Source: Bacteroidales bacterium (GTDB taxonomy: Bacteria > Bacteroidota > Bacteroidia > Bacteroidales > UBA932). From it: a stretch of DNA of 64,000 nt. Positions within the stretch are counted from its first letter, which is position 1. Each line of letters begins with the position of its first letter. Shown here one piece after another: positions 9,073 through 17,077 of this stretch. The notes under the pieces are model-generated. The model made no database searches, had not been told where the DNA came from, and saw only the letters and a program-made list of their open reading frames with translations. Location: contig SUYN01000004.1 of assembly GCA_015060405.1 (NCBI GenBank), positions 62,001 to 126,000 of the forward strand. Direction: 5' to 3'. The position numbers and the translations under genes are program-made.

Positions 9073-9507
9073 TTACATTACCTGTCTGCGTCTTTTGAAA
9101 ATCACCCACTCGCCTATTGAGAAATTGATAATTCCTGAAATACAAAGTGCTATAAGATTGCATATTACGACATTCCATCCAAAGCAAAGCTCCAACAGAA
9201 GTAAAACCCCCATCTTGAGCAGGAAAGTTAAAGATGACGAAAGGTTGTACACCAGATATTTTCTTGCAAAGGATCTTCCCTCATGCCTGTTCACCCTGTC
9301 CTTCCACACAAAAAAGAAGGAACAGCAGAAATTTACGGACACAGCACATTCGAAGGAAATGAAAGGAGAAAGGATATAATCACCGGCGTAGGTATGGAAC
9401 ACATAGGTAGAAAACAGCCATAGCACAGCAGTGTCCACCGCCGTACCCAATAGATTGGAGAGGATAAACTTCAGCCCCTTTCTCAACAGTTCCTTACTAT
9501 TTCTCAC
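9073..9507 (-). CDS. GtrA family membrane protein
   Basis: 144 residues with four hydrophobic helices. Motifs fit the GtrA family: FILSNLLGTAVDTAVLWL in helix 1, NFCCSFFFVWKD between helices 2 and 3, and ICNLIALCISGIINFSIGEWVIFKRR at the C-terminus. GtrA proteins are linked to flipping or handling of undecaprenyl-linked sugars for cell-surface glycosylation. No glycosyltransferase is adjacent here, so the partner is unknown. It reads toward the porin, with a 43-nt gap that holds the porin promoter. Confidence 0.85.
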   Translation of the reverse strand: MRNSKELLRKGLKFILSNLLGTAVDTAVLWLFSTYVFHTYAGDYILSPFISFECAVSVNFCCSFFFVWKDRVNRHEGRSFARKYLVYNLSSSLTFLLKMGVLLLLELCFGWNVVICNLIALCISGIINFSIGEWVIFKRRRQVM

Positions 9508-9623
9508 ATTGAACAGGATAAATTACATATAGAAATGCTGTGCGTGTTTCAGCAAAACGTATGCCCGTGAGCAGTACACAAGTCATCCACTCCCCTTATT
9601 GCAATTTTTTTGCTACTTTTCAC

Positions 9624-9664
9624 TACTTTGTATTGCAAGGTATTTATTTATTTATATATCTTTG
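9624..9664 (+). promoter_or_regulatory. Promoter with palindromic operator for pspC-padR-pspC
   Basis: TATCTTTG at 9657-9664 is a -7 element, and TTG at 9633-9635 lies 21 bp upstream. The -33 region sits inside a 19-bp near-palindrome: TACTTTG at 9624-9630, TATTG, then CAAGGTA at 9636-9642 (one mismatch). TATTGCAA occurs twice (9597-9604 and 9631-9638). A dyad covering the -33 box fits repression by the PadR protein encoded in the same unit. Confidence 0.55.
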
Positions 9665-9710
9665 CAGTACCGGAATAGCATTTGTAACAAAACATATAAA
9701 CTGAAATAAT

Positions 9711-10283
9711 ATGAAACGAACAGTCAATGTAGCAATCGGAGGTTGCAGCTTTACTATCGATGATGATGCTTATGAAACTCTTAATGAATACCTTGAACGT
9801 TTCAATGCATCTTTGGACGGCAGCAGTTCCAGCAAGGAAGTGATGGACGAACTCGAATGTAGGATAGCTGATCTTCTTAAAGAAAAGCTGTGCAACAGAC
9901 AGGTTGTTGACATCACAATGGCAGAATCTGTAATCGGTCAGCTCGGCTATCCTGTGGACACAGCCGCAGATGATAAGAGGAACAAGGAGAATAAGGCAGA
10001 GAGTCAGGCGCATGAGACCACCGGTCAGAGAAAGCTCTACCGCGATCCGGATGACAAAAGGATTGCAGGTGTATGCAGCGGACTTTCCATCTTTTTTGAC
10101 ATAGACGTTGTCCTGGTCAGGGTTATATTCCTCGTCGGATTGTTCTTCGGTTCGGCAGGATTCTGGGTGTACCTTGCGATCTGGATTGCAGCGCCTGTAG
10201 CGAAGACAGCAGCAGAGAAATGCGAAATGCGCGGAATCCCCCCTACTGCCGAGAATATCAGGAAATATACAGAGGGACAATAA
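9711..10283 (+). CDS. PspC domain-containing protein
   Basis: 190 residues. Residues 1-85 form a small N-terminal domain (MKRTVNVAIGGCSFTIDDDAY, then EVMDELECRIADLLKEKL) seen in Bacteroidetes PspC proteins. Residues about 105-165 form the PspC domain: KLYRDPDDKRIAGVCSGLSIFFDID, followed by a hydrophobic helix (VRVIFLVGLFF) and a second one ending IWIAAPVAKT. PspC domains sense or bind membrane stress partners. The gene is first in a three-gene unit with PadR and a longer PspC paralogue and has only 3 nt to padR. Confidence 0.88.
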   Translation: MKRTVNVAIGGCSFTIDDDAYETLNEYLERFNASLDGSSSSKEVMDELECRIADLLKEKLCNRQVVDITMAESVIGQLGYPVDTAADDKRNKENKAESQAHETTGQRKLYRDPDDKRIAGVCSGLSIFFDIDVVLVRVIFLVGLFFGSAGFWVYLAIWIAAPVAKTAAEKCEMRGIPPTAENIRKYTEGQ

Positions 10284-10286
10284 GAT

Positions 10287-10628
10287 ATGGAGAATACCGG
10301 AATCATAGAGAACAACAGGACCCAGATGAGGCGCGGGGTGTTGGAGTACAGCATCCTTCTCATCCTCGCCTCTGGGGATGAATATGCATCATCCATCATC
10401 CAGAAGCTCAAGGAGGTGAACATAATAGTGGCCGAGGGAACTACCTATCCCCTGCTCATCCGCCTCAAGAAGCTTGGACTGCTGAACTACAGATGGGAGG
10501 AATCACCGCAGGGACCGCCACGCAAGTACTACATGATCACGGACTATGGCCGCAGCCAGCTGGCCGAACTTGACGCCGCATGGGATGAGCTCTCGCATGG
10601 TATCGAATCAATAAGGAAGGGAATTTAG
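10287..10628 (+). CDS. PadR family transcriptional regulator
   Basis: 113 residues. It has the PadR winged-helix pattern: RRGVLEYSILLILASGDEYASSIIQKL, then the helix AEGTTYPLLIRLKKLGLLNYRWEES, and the wing PPRKYYMITDYGRSQL. It is a short PadR with a brief C-terminal helix, the type usually acting as a dimeric repressor of its own operon. The near-palindrome at 9624-9642 over the operon promoter is its obvious candidate operator. The start lies 3 nt after the first pspC. Confidence 0.93.
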   Translation: MENTGIIENNRTQMRRGVLEYSILLILASGDEYASSIIQKLKEVNIIVAEGTTYPLLIRLKKLGLLNYRWEESPQGPPRKYYMITDYGRSQLAELDAAWDELSHGIESIRKGI

Positions 10629-10651
10629 GGACAGGATAATTAGGACACAGC

Positions 10652-11686
10652 ATGAAAAAGACAGAGAATATAAGCCTTGCAGGCTACTCGTTCACCATCG
10701 AGGCTGACGCATACGGACAGCTGGAGCAGTACCTGAAGGACATAAGACAGGCTTTTGACGGAAACGAGGCTGCAGAAGAGATCACCGCCGACATTGAGGA
10801 ACGCATATCGGAGATCCTCAGGGAATGCTGCCCGTCAGGAATGGTCGTAAACATTGACATGGTGGACAATATAAAAAAGCGCATCGGAAACCCTGAAGAG
10901 CTGGCCGGCAGCGATGTTGAGCAGGATAACCAGGAAGGGACCGAGGCTCCGGCTACGCAGAAGACGGTCAGAAAGAGGAAGCTGTACAGGAACATAGACG
11001 AGAGGGTTCTCGGCGGAGTCTGCTCCGGACTGGGAATGTATTTCGGAATAGACAAGGTTCTGTTCAGGATCGCCTTCCTTATCTTATTCTTCATCGGCCT
11101 GATAGGTGATGCCGAGGCCTTCCTTACCGCTGCAGTCATCGGTTATCTTTGCCTGTGGATCGCCATGCCGGCGGCACGCACGGTGGAACAGAAGTGCGAG
11201 ATGAAGGGCAAGCCGGTGAATCTGGAGAACTACCGTTCCAAGGATTTTGAACTTAGCAAGGAGGTGAACGACGCACTCAAGTCCCCTGCCGGCCAGGCAT
11301 TCGAGAGAATAGGAGGAGTATTTCTGGGAGTCCTGATGATCATCATCGGTGCAGGCGGCCTGCTTTCCGGCATGTTCGTACCTGCAATACAGCATTTCAT
11401 CAATGCCGAGATCATGGAGGAGATCCTCGAATGGGGACCTCTCGAGATGGAGGAGCAGATCATATCCGGCCTCGTGAACGAGCACACGTTCTGGATTCTC
11501 ACCTTGGTGATGATGTGCATAATGTTCATCTGGTTCCTCTACAACGGAGTCATGTTCACATTCAACCTCAAGCACCCTTCATGGAAACCAGGTCTGACAC
11601 TTTTCATTGCATGGATCATAAGCGTCCTTGTACTTGGAGTATGGACTATAAAGCAGATTGCGGACGCAATCACACTCATGGTTTAA
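10652..11686 (+). CDS. PspC domain-containing protein, long form
   Basis: 344 residues. The N-terminal 85 residues match the shorter upstream paralogue (ENISLAGYSFTIEADAY, then EITADIEERISEIL), and the PspC core follows (RKLYRNIDERVLGGVCSGLGMYFGIDKVLFRIAFLILFF). Beyond residue 195 there is an extra region with three further hydrophobic helices (GVFLGVLMIIIGAGGLLSG, FWILTLVMMCIMFIWFLY, LTLFIAWIISVLVLGVW). It is an inner-membrane protein, probably from tandem duplication of the first gene followed by extension or loss. It is the last gene of the unit and a hairpin terminator follows. Confidence 0.88.
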   Translation: MKKTENISLAGYSFTIEADAYGQLEQYLKDIRQAFDGNEAAEEITADIEERISEILRECCPSGMVVNIDMVDNIKKRIGNPEELAGSDVEQDNQEGTEAPATQKTVRKRKLYRNIDERVLGGVCSGLGMYFGIDKVLFRIAFLILFFIGLIGDAEAFLTAAVIGYLCLWIAMPAARTVEQKCEMKGKPVNLENYRSKDFELSKEVNDALKSPAGQAFERIGGVFLGVLMIIIGAGGLLSGMFVPAIQHFINAEIMEEILEWGPLEMEEQIISGLVNEHTFWILTLVMMCIMFIWFLYNGVMFTFNLKHPSWKPGLTLFIAWIISVLVLGVWTIKQIADAITLMV

Positions 11687-11723
11687 TCAATGGCACGGTT
11701 TATGCTTTAATCATAGACAAGAT

Positions 11724-11731
11724 TAGATTTG
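11724..11731 (+). promoter_or_regulatory. Possible -7 element upstream of the S46 peptidase
   Basis: TAGATTTG fits TAnnTTTG, but no convincing TTTG lies 19-21 bp upstream. It sits 158 nt before the peptidase ATG and before the hairpin at 11757-11788, so a transcript from here would have a structured leader. Confidence 0.3.
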
Positions 11732-11756
11732 TTAGACATAAATATTGAACGGACGC

Positions 11757-11790
11757 AGCCGTCTGCCGAAGAGATTCGTCAGGCGGCTTT
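11757..11790 (+). terminator. Hairpin after the pspC-padR-pspC unit
   Basis: AGCCGTCTG (11757-11765) pairs with CAGGCGGCT (11780-11788) over nine positions with one wobble. An inner CGAA/TTCG stem closes a GAGA loop. The tail is TTTGCTTT, a broken U-tract, so termination may be partial. Confidence 0.55.
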
Positions 11791-11833
11791 GCTTTGGAGT
11801 TCTCCATAAATATTCCTATCTTGCCGACTGCAT

Positions 11834-11855
11834 CAGTCAGGACTCTCCCTGACTG
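11834..11855 (+). other. Perfect 8-bp hairpin in the S46 peptidase leader
   Basis: CAGTCAGG (11834-11841) and CCTGACTG (11848-11855) pair perfectly around ACTCTC. It lies 33 nt upstream of the peptidase ATG and has no U-tract, so it is not a terminator. It could be an operator or a leader RNA stem. Confidence 0.45.
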
Positions 11856-11888
11856 CCTGTCCACGCAAAGTACATAAAACACAGGATA

Positions 11889-14000
11889 ATGAAAAGAGTA
11901 CTGACAATCATCACATTGGCATCCATCTCATTCCTCTCTGCCAAGGCAGACGAGGGAATGTGGCTGCCGTCCCTGATCTCACAGCGCATCGCAGACATGC
12001 AGGACAAAGGATTCAGGCTGAGCGCCGAGGACATCTACAGCGTCAACCAGGCTTCCCTCAAGGATGCGGTTGTCCTGTTCGGCAGAGGCTGCACCGGCGA
12101 GCTGGTCTCGCCTGAGGGCCTGCTCCTGACCAACCACCATTGCGGCTACGGTCAGATCCAGCAGCACAGCAGTGTGGAGCATGACTACCTCCGAGACGGA
12201 TTCTGGGCGATGACCCGGGAGGAAGAACTCCCGAACAAGGGCCTGACAGTCAGCTTTCTGGAAAGGATGGACGATGTGACTGACATAATTCTCAAGGGCA
12301 ACGACAGCAGCATGTCGGAGAAGGAGCGCGCAGATCTCGTGAAGAGCAACTCTGAAGCTCTGATCAAGGAAGCCACACAGGAAGGAAAGGGTCTCAGGGC
12401 GACCGTGGAGGCGCTTTACTACGGCAACCAGTACTTCCTCTTCCTTTACCGCGAGTATTCTGACGTACGTCTGGTGGGAGCACCGCCGTCATCGATCGGA
12501 AAATTCGGCGGAGACACCGACAACTGGATGTGGCCTCGTCACACAGGAGACTTCTCCATATTCCGCATCTATGCCGACAAGGACAATAATCCGGCTCCAT
12601 ATTCAAAGGACAACGTCCCTTACAAGCCTAAGAAATATTTCAAGATATCCACGAAGGGTGTTCAGGAAGGCGACTTCACCTTCATCTACGGATTCCCGGG
12701 ACGTACCCAGGAATACATCCATTCGGAAGGTGTACGATACATCGAGGAGACCGGAGACCCGCATAAGATCCATCTCCGTACACTCCGTCTTGACATCATG
12801 AAGAAATATATGGGCGAAAGCCAGAAGGTACGCATCCAGTACTCATCGAAGAATGCCAATGTGGCCAACGCATGGAAGAAGTGGCAGGGTGAGGTCAAAG
12901 GTATAAGGAAGATGAAGACAGTCCGCACAAAGCAGGAATTTGAGAAGGCCTTCGACGCATGGGCCGAGGGAGGAGAATTTGACGGCGTGACAGGAAAACT
13001 CGCTGCCCTCTATGCCGAGCTGGAGCCTTATCAGTTCGCCACAGACTATTATTCCGAGACAGTCCGCACAGTCGAGATCGCCAATTTCGCCATGAGCATC
13101 GCAAGACTCTTCAGCCAGGAGGATTTCGACAAGGCAAAGGCTGAGGAGCTGGCCGCTACATTCTACAAGGACTGGCACCTCCCTATTGACAAGGAATCCT
13201 TTGTGGCAGTGATGAACGAATATGAAAAGAACATCCCTGAAGACTTCAAGCCGGCATATCATAAGGAGAAGCTTGCTGCATACGGATCCGTCGAGGCCTG
13301 GGCGGAGGATATGTTCACCAACTCCATCTTCGTGGATCCCGACAAGGTCAAGGCCCTTGCTGCTGAGGACAAGGAGACAGTCCTGAAGGACCCGGCAACA
13401 GAATTCTCCAACGAGTTCCTCAAGTGGCACACAACTGACATACAGCCGGTTACCGCAAGAATCAACCGCGATCTGCAGCTTGCCTACCGTGACTACATGC
13501 GAGGCCAGATGACCTACTGCCGCACCCAGAGAGTCCCTAAGGCATTCTATCCGGATGCCAACCTCACGCTTCGTGTGGCATATGGACACATAAAGGGCTA
13601 CAGCCCGAGCGATGCGGTATATTACATGCCTTCATCCACGATTAAGGGAATCATGCAGAAGGACAATCCTGAAATTTTCGACTACAACATCCCGCAGCGT
13701 CTGCGCGACATCTACGCAGCCCGTGACTTCGGTCCGTGGACTGACGCATCAGGTGAAGTTCCGGTCTGCTTCATCGCCACAAACCACACCACCGGGGGTA
13801 ATTCTGGAAGCCCGGTAATCAATGCCGAAGGCAACCTGATAGGCCTGAATTTCGACCGCGTGTGGGAAGGGACAATGAGTGACATCGTCTTCGACCCGGA
13901 AATATGCAGGAACATAGCACTTGACATAAGGTATGTGCTGTTCATCATAGACAAGGTCGCGGATGCCGACCACCTGCTGGAAGAGATGGTCCTCGAGTAA
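11889..14000 (+). CDS. dpp11: S46 family dipeptidyl-peptidase, DPP11-type (Asp/Glu-specific)
   Basis: 703 residues with a signal peptide (MKRVLTIITLASISFLSAKA), acting in the periplasm. S46 enzymes release dipeptides from the N-terminus of peptides. The chymotrypsin-like catalytic parts are visible: LLTNHHCGYG (His83/His84) and TTGGNSGSP (Ser639). Arg657 in NFDRVWEG lies 18 residues after the Ser, the same spacing as Ser655 to Arg673 in Porphyromonas DPP11, where the Arg sets preference for Asp/Glu; DPP7 has Gly there. Acidic specificity is therefore predicted. Length matches the family (about 700-720). It is a single-gene unit with hairpins on both sides and supports a peptide-fermenting lifestyle. 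Confidence 0.93.
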   Translation: MKRVLTIITLASISFLSAKADEGMWLPSLISQRIADMQDKGFRLSAEDIYSVNQASLKDAVVLFGRGCTGELVSPEGLLLTNHHCGYGQIQQHSSVEHDYLRDGFWAMTREEELPNKGLTVSFLERMDDVTDIILKGNDSSMSEKERADLVKSNSEALIKEATQEGKGLRATVEALYYGNQYFLFLYREYSDVRLVGAPPSSIGKFGGDTDNWMWPRHTGDFSIFRIYADKDNNPAPYSKDNVPYKPKKYFKISTKGVQEGDFTFIYGFPGRTQEYIHSEGVRYIEETGDPHKIHLRTLRLDIMKKYMGESQKVRIQYSSKNANVANAWKKWQGEVKGIRKMKTVRTKQEFEKAFDAWAEGGEFDGVTGKLAALYAELEPYQFATDYYSETVRTVEIANFAMSIARLFSQEDFDKAKAEELAATFYKDWHLPIDKESFVAVMNEYEKNIPEDFKPAYHKEKLAAYGSVEAWAEDMFTNSIFVDPDKVKALAAEDKETVLKDPATEFSNEFLKWHTTDIQPVTARINRDLQLAYRDYMRGQMTYCRTQRVPKAFYPDANLTLRVAYGHIKGYSPSDAVYYMPSSTIKGIMQKDNPEIFDYNIPQRLRDIYAARDFGPWTDASGEVPVCFIATNHTTGGNSGSPVINAEGNLIGLNFDRVWEGTMSDIVFDPEICRNIALDIRYVLFIIDKVADADHLLEEMVLE

Positions 14001-14008
14001 GACATAAT

Positions 14009-14040
14009 GGCGTGGCCCGGAAACGGACCACGCCTTCTGC
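14009..14040 (+). terminator. Terminator-like hairpin after the S46 peptidase
   Basis: GGCGTGG (14009-14015) pairs with CCACGCC (14028-14034). An inner CCG/CGG stem closes a GAAA tetraloop. The following TTCTGC is a weak U-tract. It begins 8 nt after the peptidase stop. Confidence 0.55.
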
Positions 14041-14095
14041 ATATATAGAGAGCCTTGACGGCAGCTGGCCGGACCACCGTCCGAGGACGGATGCA

Positions 14096-15178
14096 TCATT
14101 TCAGCTTTACCATTTCAACCGGTTGCTGATTGACTTTATCCAGCGGATGCGTCTGATATCTGACTTTGGAGAAGTCAATGGCCATCAGATCTATGCATCT
14201 TATGTTACTGTTCCATGCAGTTCGGTAATAGAGCTTCATCGCCTTAAGATCGGAAGCCGCCGTAAATTGTGTAGCACTTGGCAGACCTTCCGGGATTTCT
14301 GCCTTGACATGCTGGCTGCCGATAGGGACGTCGAAGTTGTTCAATATATGAAAAGCCTGTACTACAGTGTCGAATCCTGTTGCCCAGACAGGAGAAGTGG
14401 TCTGGAAGAATGTGGCGCGGACGAACCTTGAAGGAGATGTGAAGTCTCCGGGAAGGCCATGCATGCCGCTTCCATGTCCGAGAGCAGACAAAGTGACACC
14501 AGGAGCTATGGTATCTGGGGCAACGGAGCCTGGCTGGAGACTGACATAATTGTTAAGGTTGGTCATATGCCACTTGAAACCGGGAGCATTGGTCAGAACG
14601 CCGAGTGTGTTCTCATAGAACTGAGGTACACCTCCCACGATTTCCAGGACAACCATCCTTCCGCCAGGTTCAGAGATACGCCAGTGTACAGCTCCGACCT
14701 TGTTGTCAAGAGTTATGATGGAAACCTGATCAAGCCCGTCCTTCAACTGATCAATAGTAGAGAACTGCGACAGCACCCAAGACACGAACTGCATGTCACT
14801 CAAGCTCTTGTAGCTGTCTGCCTCCTGATATGGCGCATATTCCCCATATTGAGGGAAAAAGAACAGGCCGGCCGAGAGTCCGGCCTCATTGACACCTTCA
14901 ACCACAAAAGGCTCATATTCCGTATATATACCCACATAGCCATATACAGCCTTGAATTTCAGCCCGTTCTCCCCTTTTGGTGTGAAGGACTGCTGTACAT
15001 GTCCGCGAGGTACGACAGAGAAGCCGCACTGCATTGGTGTAGCTGCCCATTCGACTGTCCGGGCGACCACCCTGCTGCCGTCCTGTGCAGTCAATGCTAT
15101 GCCTGTGCAGGCATCTGCCTCCGATGCGTAGAACATGCATGAAAGAGCCACCGTAAAGATTGTAAGAATCCGTTTCAT
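14096..15178 (-). CDS. Secreted choloylglycine hydrolase-family (Ntn) linear amide hydrolase
   Basis: 360 residues from the Met at 15178; the longer frame to 15253 runs into the upstream terminator and is rejected. The signal peptide ends ADA, exposing Cys24 as the N-terminal nucleophile. Further family residues follow: Arg40, the GVNEAGL Asn97, TNAPGFKWH (Asn175-equivalent of bile salt hydrolase), and LPGDFTSPSRFVRA (Arg228-equivalent). The usual Asp21 is Glu43 here (ARTVEW). The family splits amide bonds of conjugated bile salts, penicillin V or N-acyl amino acids. Bile salt activity is plausible for a gut organism, but the substrate is not proven by sequence. Confidence 0.85.
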   Translation of the reverse strand: MKRILTIFTVALSCMFYASEADACTGIALTAQDGSRVVARTVEWAATPMQCGFSVVPRGHVQQSFTPKGENGLKFKAVYGYVGIYTEYEPFVVEGVNEAGLSAGLFFFPQYGEYAPYQEADSYKSLSDMQFVSWVLSQFSTIDQLKDGLDQVSIITLDNKVGAVHWRISEPGGRMVVLEIVGGVPQFYENTLGVLTNAPGFKWHMTNLNNYVSLQPGSVAPDTIAPGVTLSALGHGSGMHGLPGDFTSPSRFVRATFFQTTSPVWATGFDTVVQAFHILNNFDVPIGSQHVKAEIPEGLPSATQFTAASDLKAMKLYYRTAWNSNIRCIDLMAIDFSKVRYQTHPLDKVNQQPVEMVKLK

Positions 15179-15233
15179 ATGATCGTATATTAAAAATCCG
15201 CCAGTCGTAATAGCAAGGTTCAGACCAAAACAC

Positions 15234-15264
15234 GAAAAAGACCGTCCCTGCAACAGGACGGTCT
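15234..15264 (-). terminator. Rho-independent terminator of the phosphohexomutase gene
   Basis: A perfect 9-bp stem (AGACCGTCC at 15239-15247 with GGACGGTCT at 15256-15264) is followed on the minus strand by TTTTTC. It lies 29 nt past the mutase stop codon and upstream of the choloylglycine hydrolase start. Confidence 0.9.
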
Positions 15265-15293
15265 CTATGGATCATTGTGCATCGCTGAATTAA

Positions 15294-16955
15294 TTACTTG
15301 TTGAACTGAGCTCTGAGCACCTCGTTCTTCGCATCTGCGTCAGCACCCTTGATGCCGAAGTAGAACTTGATCTTAGGCTCTGTTCCCGAAGGACGTACGG
15401 TCACCACATCTCCGGCCTCGTTATAGAACTGGAGGACATTCGATGCAGGAAGACCGGTCTCCTCAGGCTTTGTGTAGTCGATAACCTTGATCACAGGTGA
15501 ACCAGCAAGTTCCTTAGGAGGATTGTTGCGGTAGTCAACCATCATGGCTGCGATTTCCTCAAGACCTGCCTTGCCTTTCTTTGTAACAGAAATGAGCGAC
15601 TCCTTGTAGTAGCCGAACTCTGCATAGATGTCCTGAAGGAGCTGATAGAGGGTCTTGCCCTGTGCTGCTGCCCATGCAGCGCACTCTGCAACCATTGCGC
15701 AGGCGATAGGAGCATCCTTGTCGCGGACGAATTCACCTACATTGAATCCGTAGCTTTCCTCACCACCGCACACGAATGTAGTCTCTCCCTCGTTCTTCTT
15801 GATCACGTCAGCGATCCACTTGAAGCCAGTGAGGACATTGTAGACCTTCACACCGTACTTCTCCGCAATCGCGCGCATGAGTTCTGTGGTCACGATTGTC
15901 TTCACGATGTACTGTCTGCCGTCGAGCTTGCCAAGCTCAGACCAGCGGCGGAGGATGTAATATGTAAGGATGGATCCTGTCTGATTGCCGTTGAGAAGGA
16001 CGATCTTGCCTTCATTGTCACGGACCGCAATTCCGATACGGTCCGCATCAGGGTCTGTAGCCATGACAAGGTCTGCACCCTCGCGGTCAGCAACCGCTAC
16101 AGCCATTGCAAGGGCAGAGGGCTCCTCAGGGTTAGGAGACATCACTGTAGGGAAGTTTCCGTCAACGACATCCTGCTCAGGAACATGATAGATGTTCTCG
16201 AAACCGAGTTTCTGCAGGAATTCAGGAACGATCTCCACACCCGAACCGTGGATAGGAGTGTAGACGATCTTTATGTCCTTGTGGGCCTGACGCGCTTCAG
16301 GAGAAAGCATGAGGGTCATCACTGAATTGAGATAAGCCTCGTCCATTTCATGGCTCATCACCTCGATAGGAGCAGCACCTTCACCCGGCTCGAACTTCAC
16401 CATTGAAGGGTCCGTGATCTTAGCTACCTCGGCAACGATGTCCTTGTCTACAGGAGAAGTGACCTGTGCTCCGTCTGACCAGAACACCTTGTAGCCGTTG
16501 TACTCCTTAGGGTTGTGTGAGGCTGTGATCATGATTCCTGCAGTAGCCTTCTTCATCCTTACAGAGTAGCTCATGAGAGCGATAGGATGGAGCTTGTCAA
16601 AGATGTAGACATGTATTCCGTTGGCAGAAAGCACATTGGCTGCAATCTGAGCGAATTCAGGGCTGTTGTTGCGGCTGTCGAAAGAGATGCACACGCTGAG
16701 AGGGCCCTCGCAGTTCTCCTTCATGTAGTTTGCAAGTCCCTGTGTCGCCATTCCGACAGTGTACTTGTTCATGCGGTTGGTGCCGACACCCATGATGCCT
16801 CGCAGACCTCCTGTACCGAACTCGAGGTTTCTGTAGAATGCATCTTCAAGGCCCACTGGGTCATTTGCCTGAAGCTCTCTGATCTGAGCTTTTGTAGCCT
16901 CATCAAAGTTTCCGTCCAGCCAGCTCTGGACAACGGTTCTGAAATCCTTTTCCAT
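15294..16955 (-). CDS. Phospho-sugar mutase (phosphoglucomutase/phosphomannomutase)
   Basis: 553 residues of the alpha-D-phosphohexomutase family, cytoplasmic. The phosphoserine loop GIMITASHNPKEYNGYK places the catalytic Ser at 146. The metal loop is DPDADRIG, the sugar-binding loop GGEESYGF, and the phosphate-binding loop RPSGTEPKIKFY near the C-terminus. It interconverts hexose 1- and 6-phosphates. Glucose versus mannose preference is not decided by these motifs. It is monocistronic: a -7 element lies upstream at 17020-17027 and a strong terminator downstream. Confidence 0.93.
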   Translation of the reverse strand: MEKDFRTVVQSWLDGNFDEATKAQIRELQANDPVGLEDAFYRNLEFGTGGLRGIMGVGTNRMNKYTVGMATQGLANYMKENCEGPLSVCISFDSRNNSPEFAQIAANVLSANGIHVYIFDKLHPIALMSYSVRMKKATAGIMITASHNPKEYNGYKVFWSDGAQVTSPVDKDIVAEVAKITDPSMVKFEPGEGAAPIEVMSHEMDEAYLNSVMTLMLSPEARQAHKDIKIVYTPIHGSGVEIVPEFLQKLGFENIYHVPEQDVVDGNFPTVMSPNPEEPSALAMAVAVADREGADLVMATDPDADRIGIAVRDNEGKIVLLNGNQTGSILTYYILRRWSELGKLDGRQYIVKTIVTTELMRAIAEKYGVKVYNVLTGFKWIADVIKKNEGETTFVCGGEESYGFNVGEFVRDKDAPIACAMVAECAAWAAAQGKTLYQLLQDIYAEFGYYKESLISVTKKGKAGLEEIAAMMVDYRNNPPKELAGSPVIKVIDYTKPEETGLPASNVLQFYNEAGDVVTVRPSGTEPKIKFYFGIKGADADAKNEVLRAQFNK

Positions 16956-17019
16956 ATATACTGTATTGTTAATTGTTATTCATTATGCGGCGTTCAGTTG
17001 ATATTTTCACATATCCGAG

Positions 17020-17027
17020 CAAATATA
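17020..17027 (-). promoter_or_regulatory. -7 element for the phosphohexomutase gene
   Basis: CAAATATA on the plus strand reads TATATTTG on the minus strand. It lies 65 nt from the mutase ATG. A minus-strand TTTG at 17046-17043 is only 15 bp upstream, so the -33 box is weak. Confidence 0.5.
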
Positions 17028-17051
17028 CTGATAATTATTCAACAAATAGAT

Positions 17052-17059
17052 TATTTTTG
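17052..17059 (+). promoter_or_regulatory. -7 element for the PG_1098-like methyltransferase
   Basis: TATTTTTG matches TAnnTTTG, 18 nt before the ATG at 17078. It is 24 bp from the oppositely oriented -7 element of the mutase, so this is a compact divergent promoter region. Its position rules out the earlier in-frame start at 16973. Confidence 0.6.
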
Positions 17060-17077
17060 CACAAAAATGCAGAAGAT

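Noticed and set aside
12843..13589. 248-codon minus-strand frame
   Set aside because: Antisense shadow of the S46 peptidase; the plus-strand protein is well conserved over this stretch.
16973..17077. Upstream in-frame extension of the PG_1098-like methyltransferase
   Set aside because: The extension runs through both divergent -7 elements; the Met at 17078 follows the promoter at the right distance.
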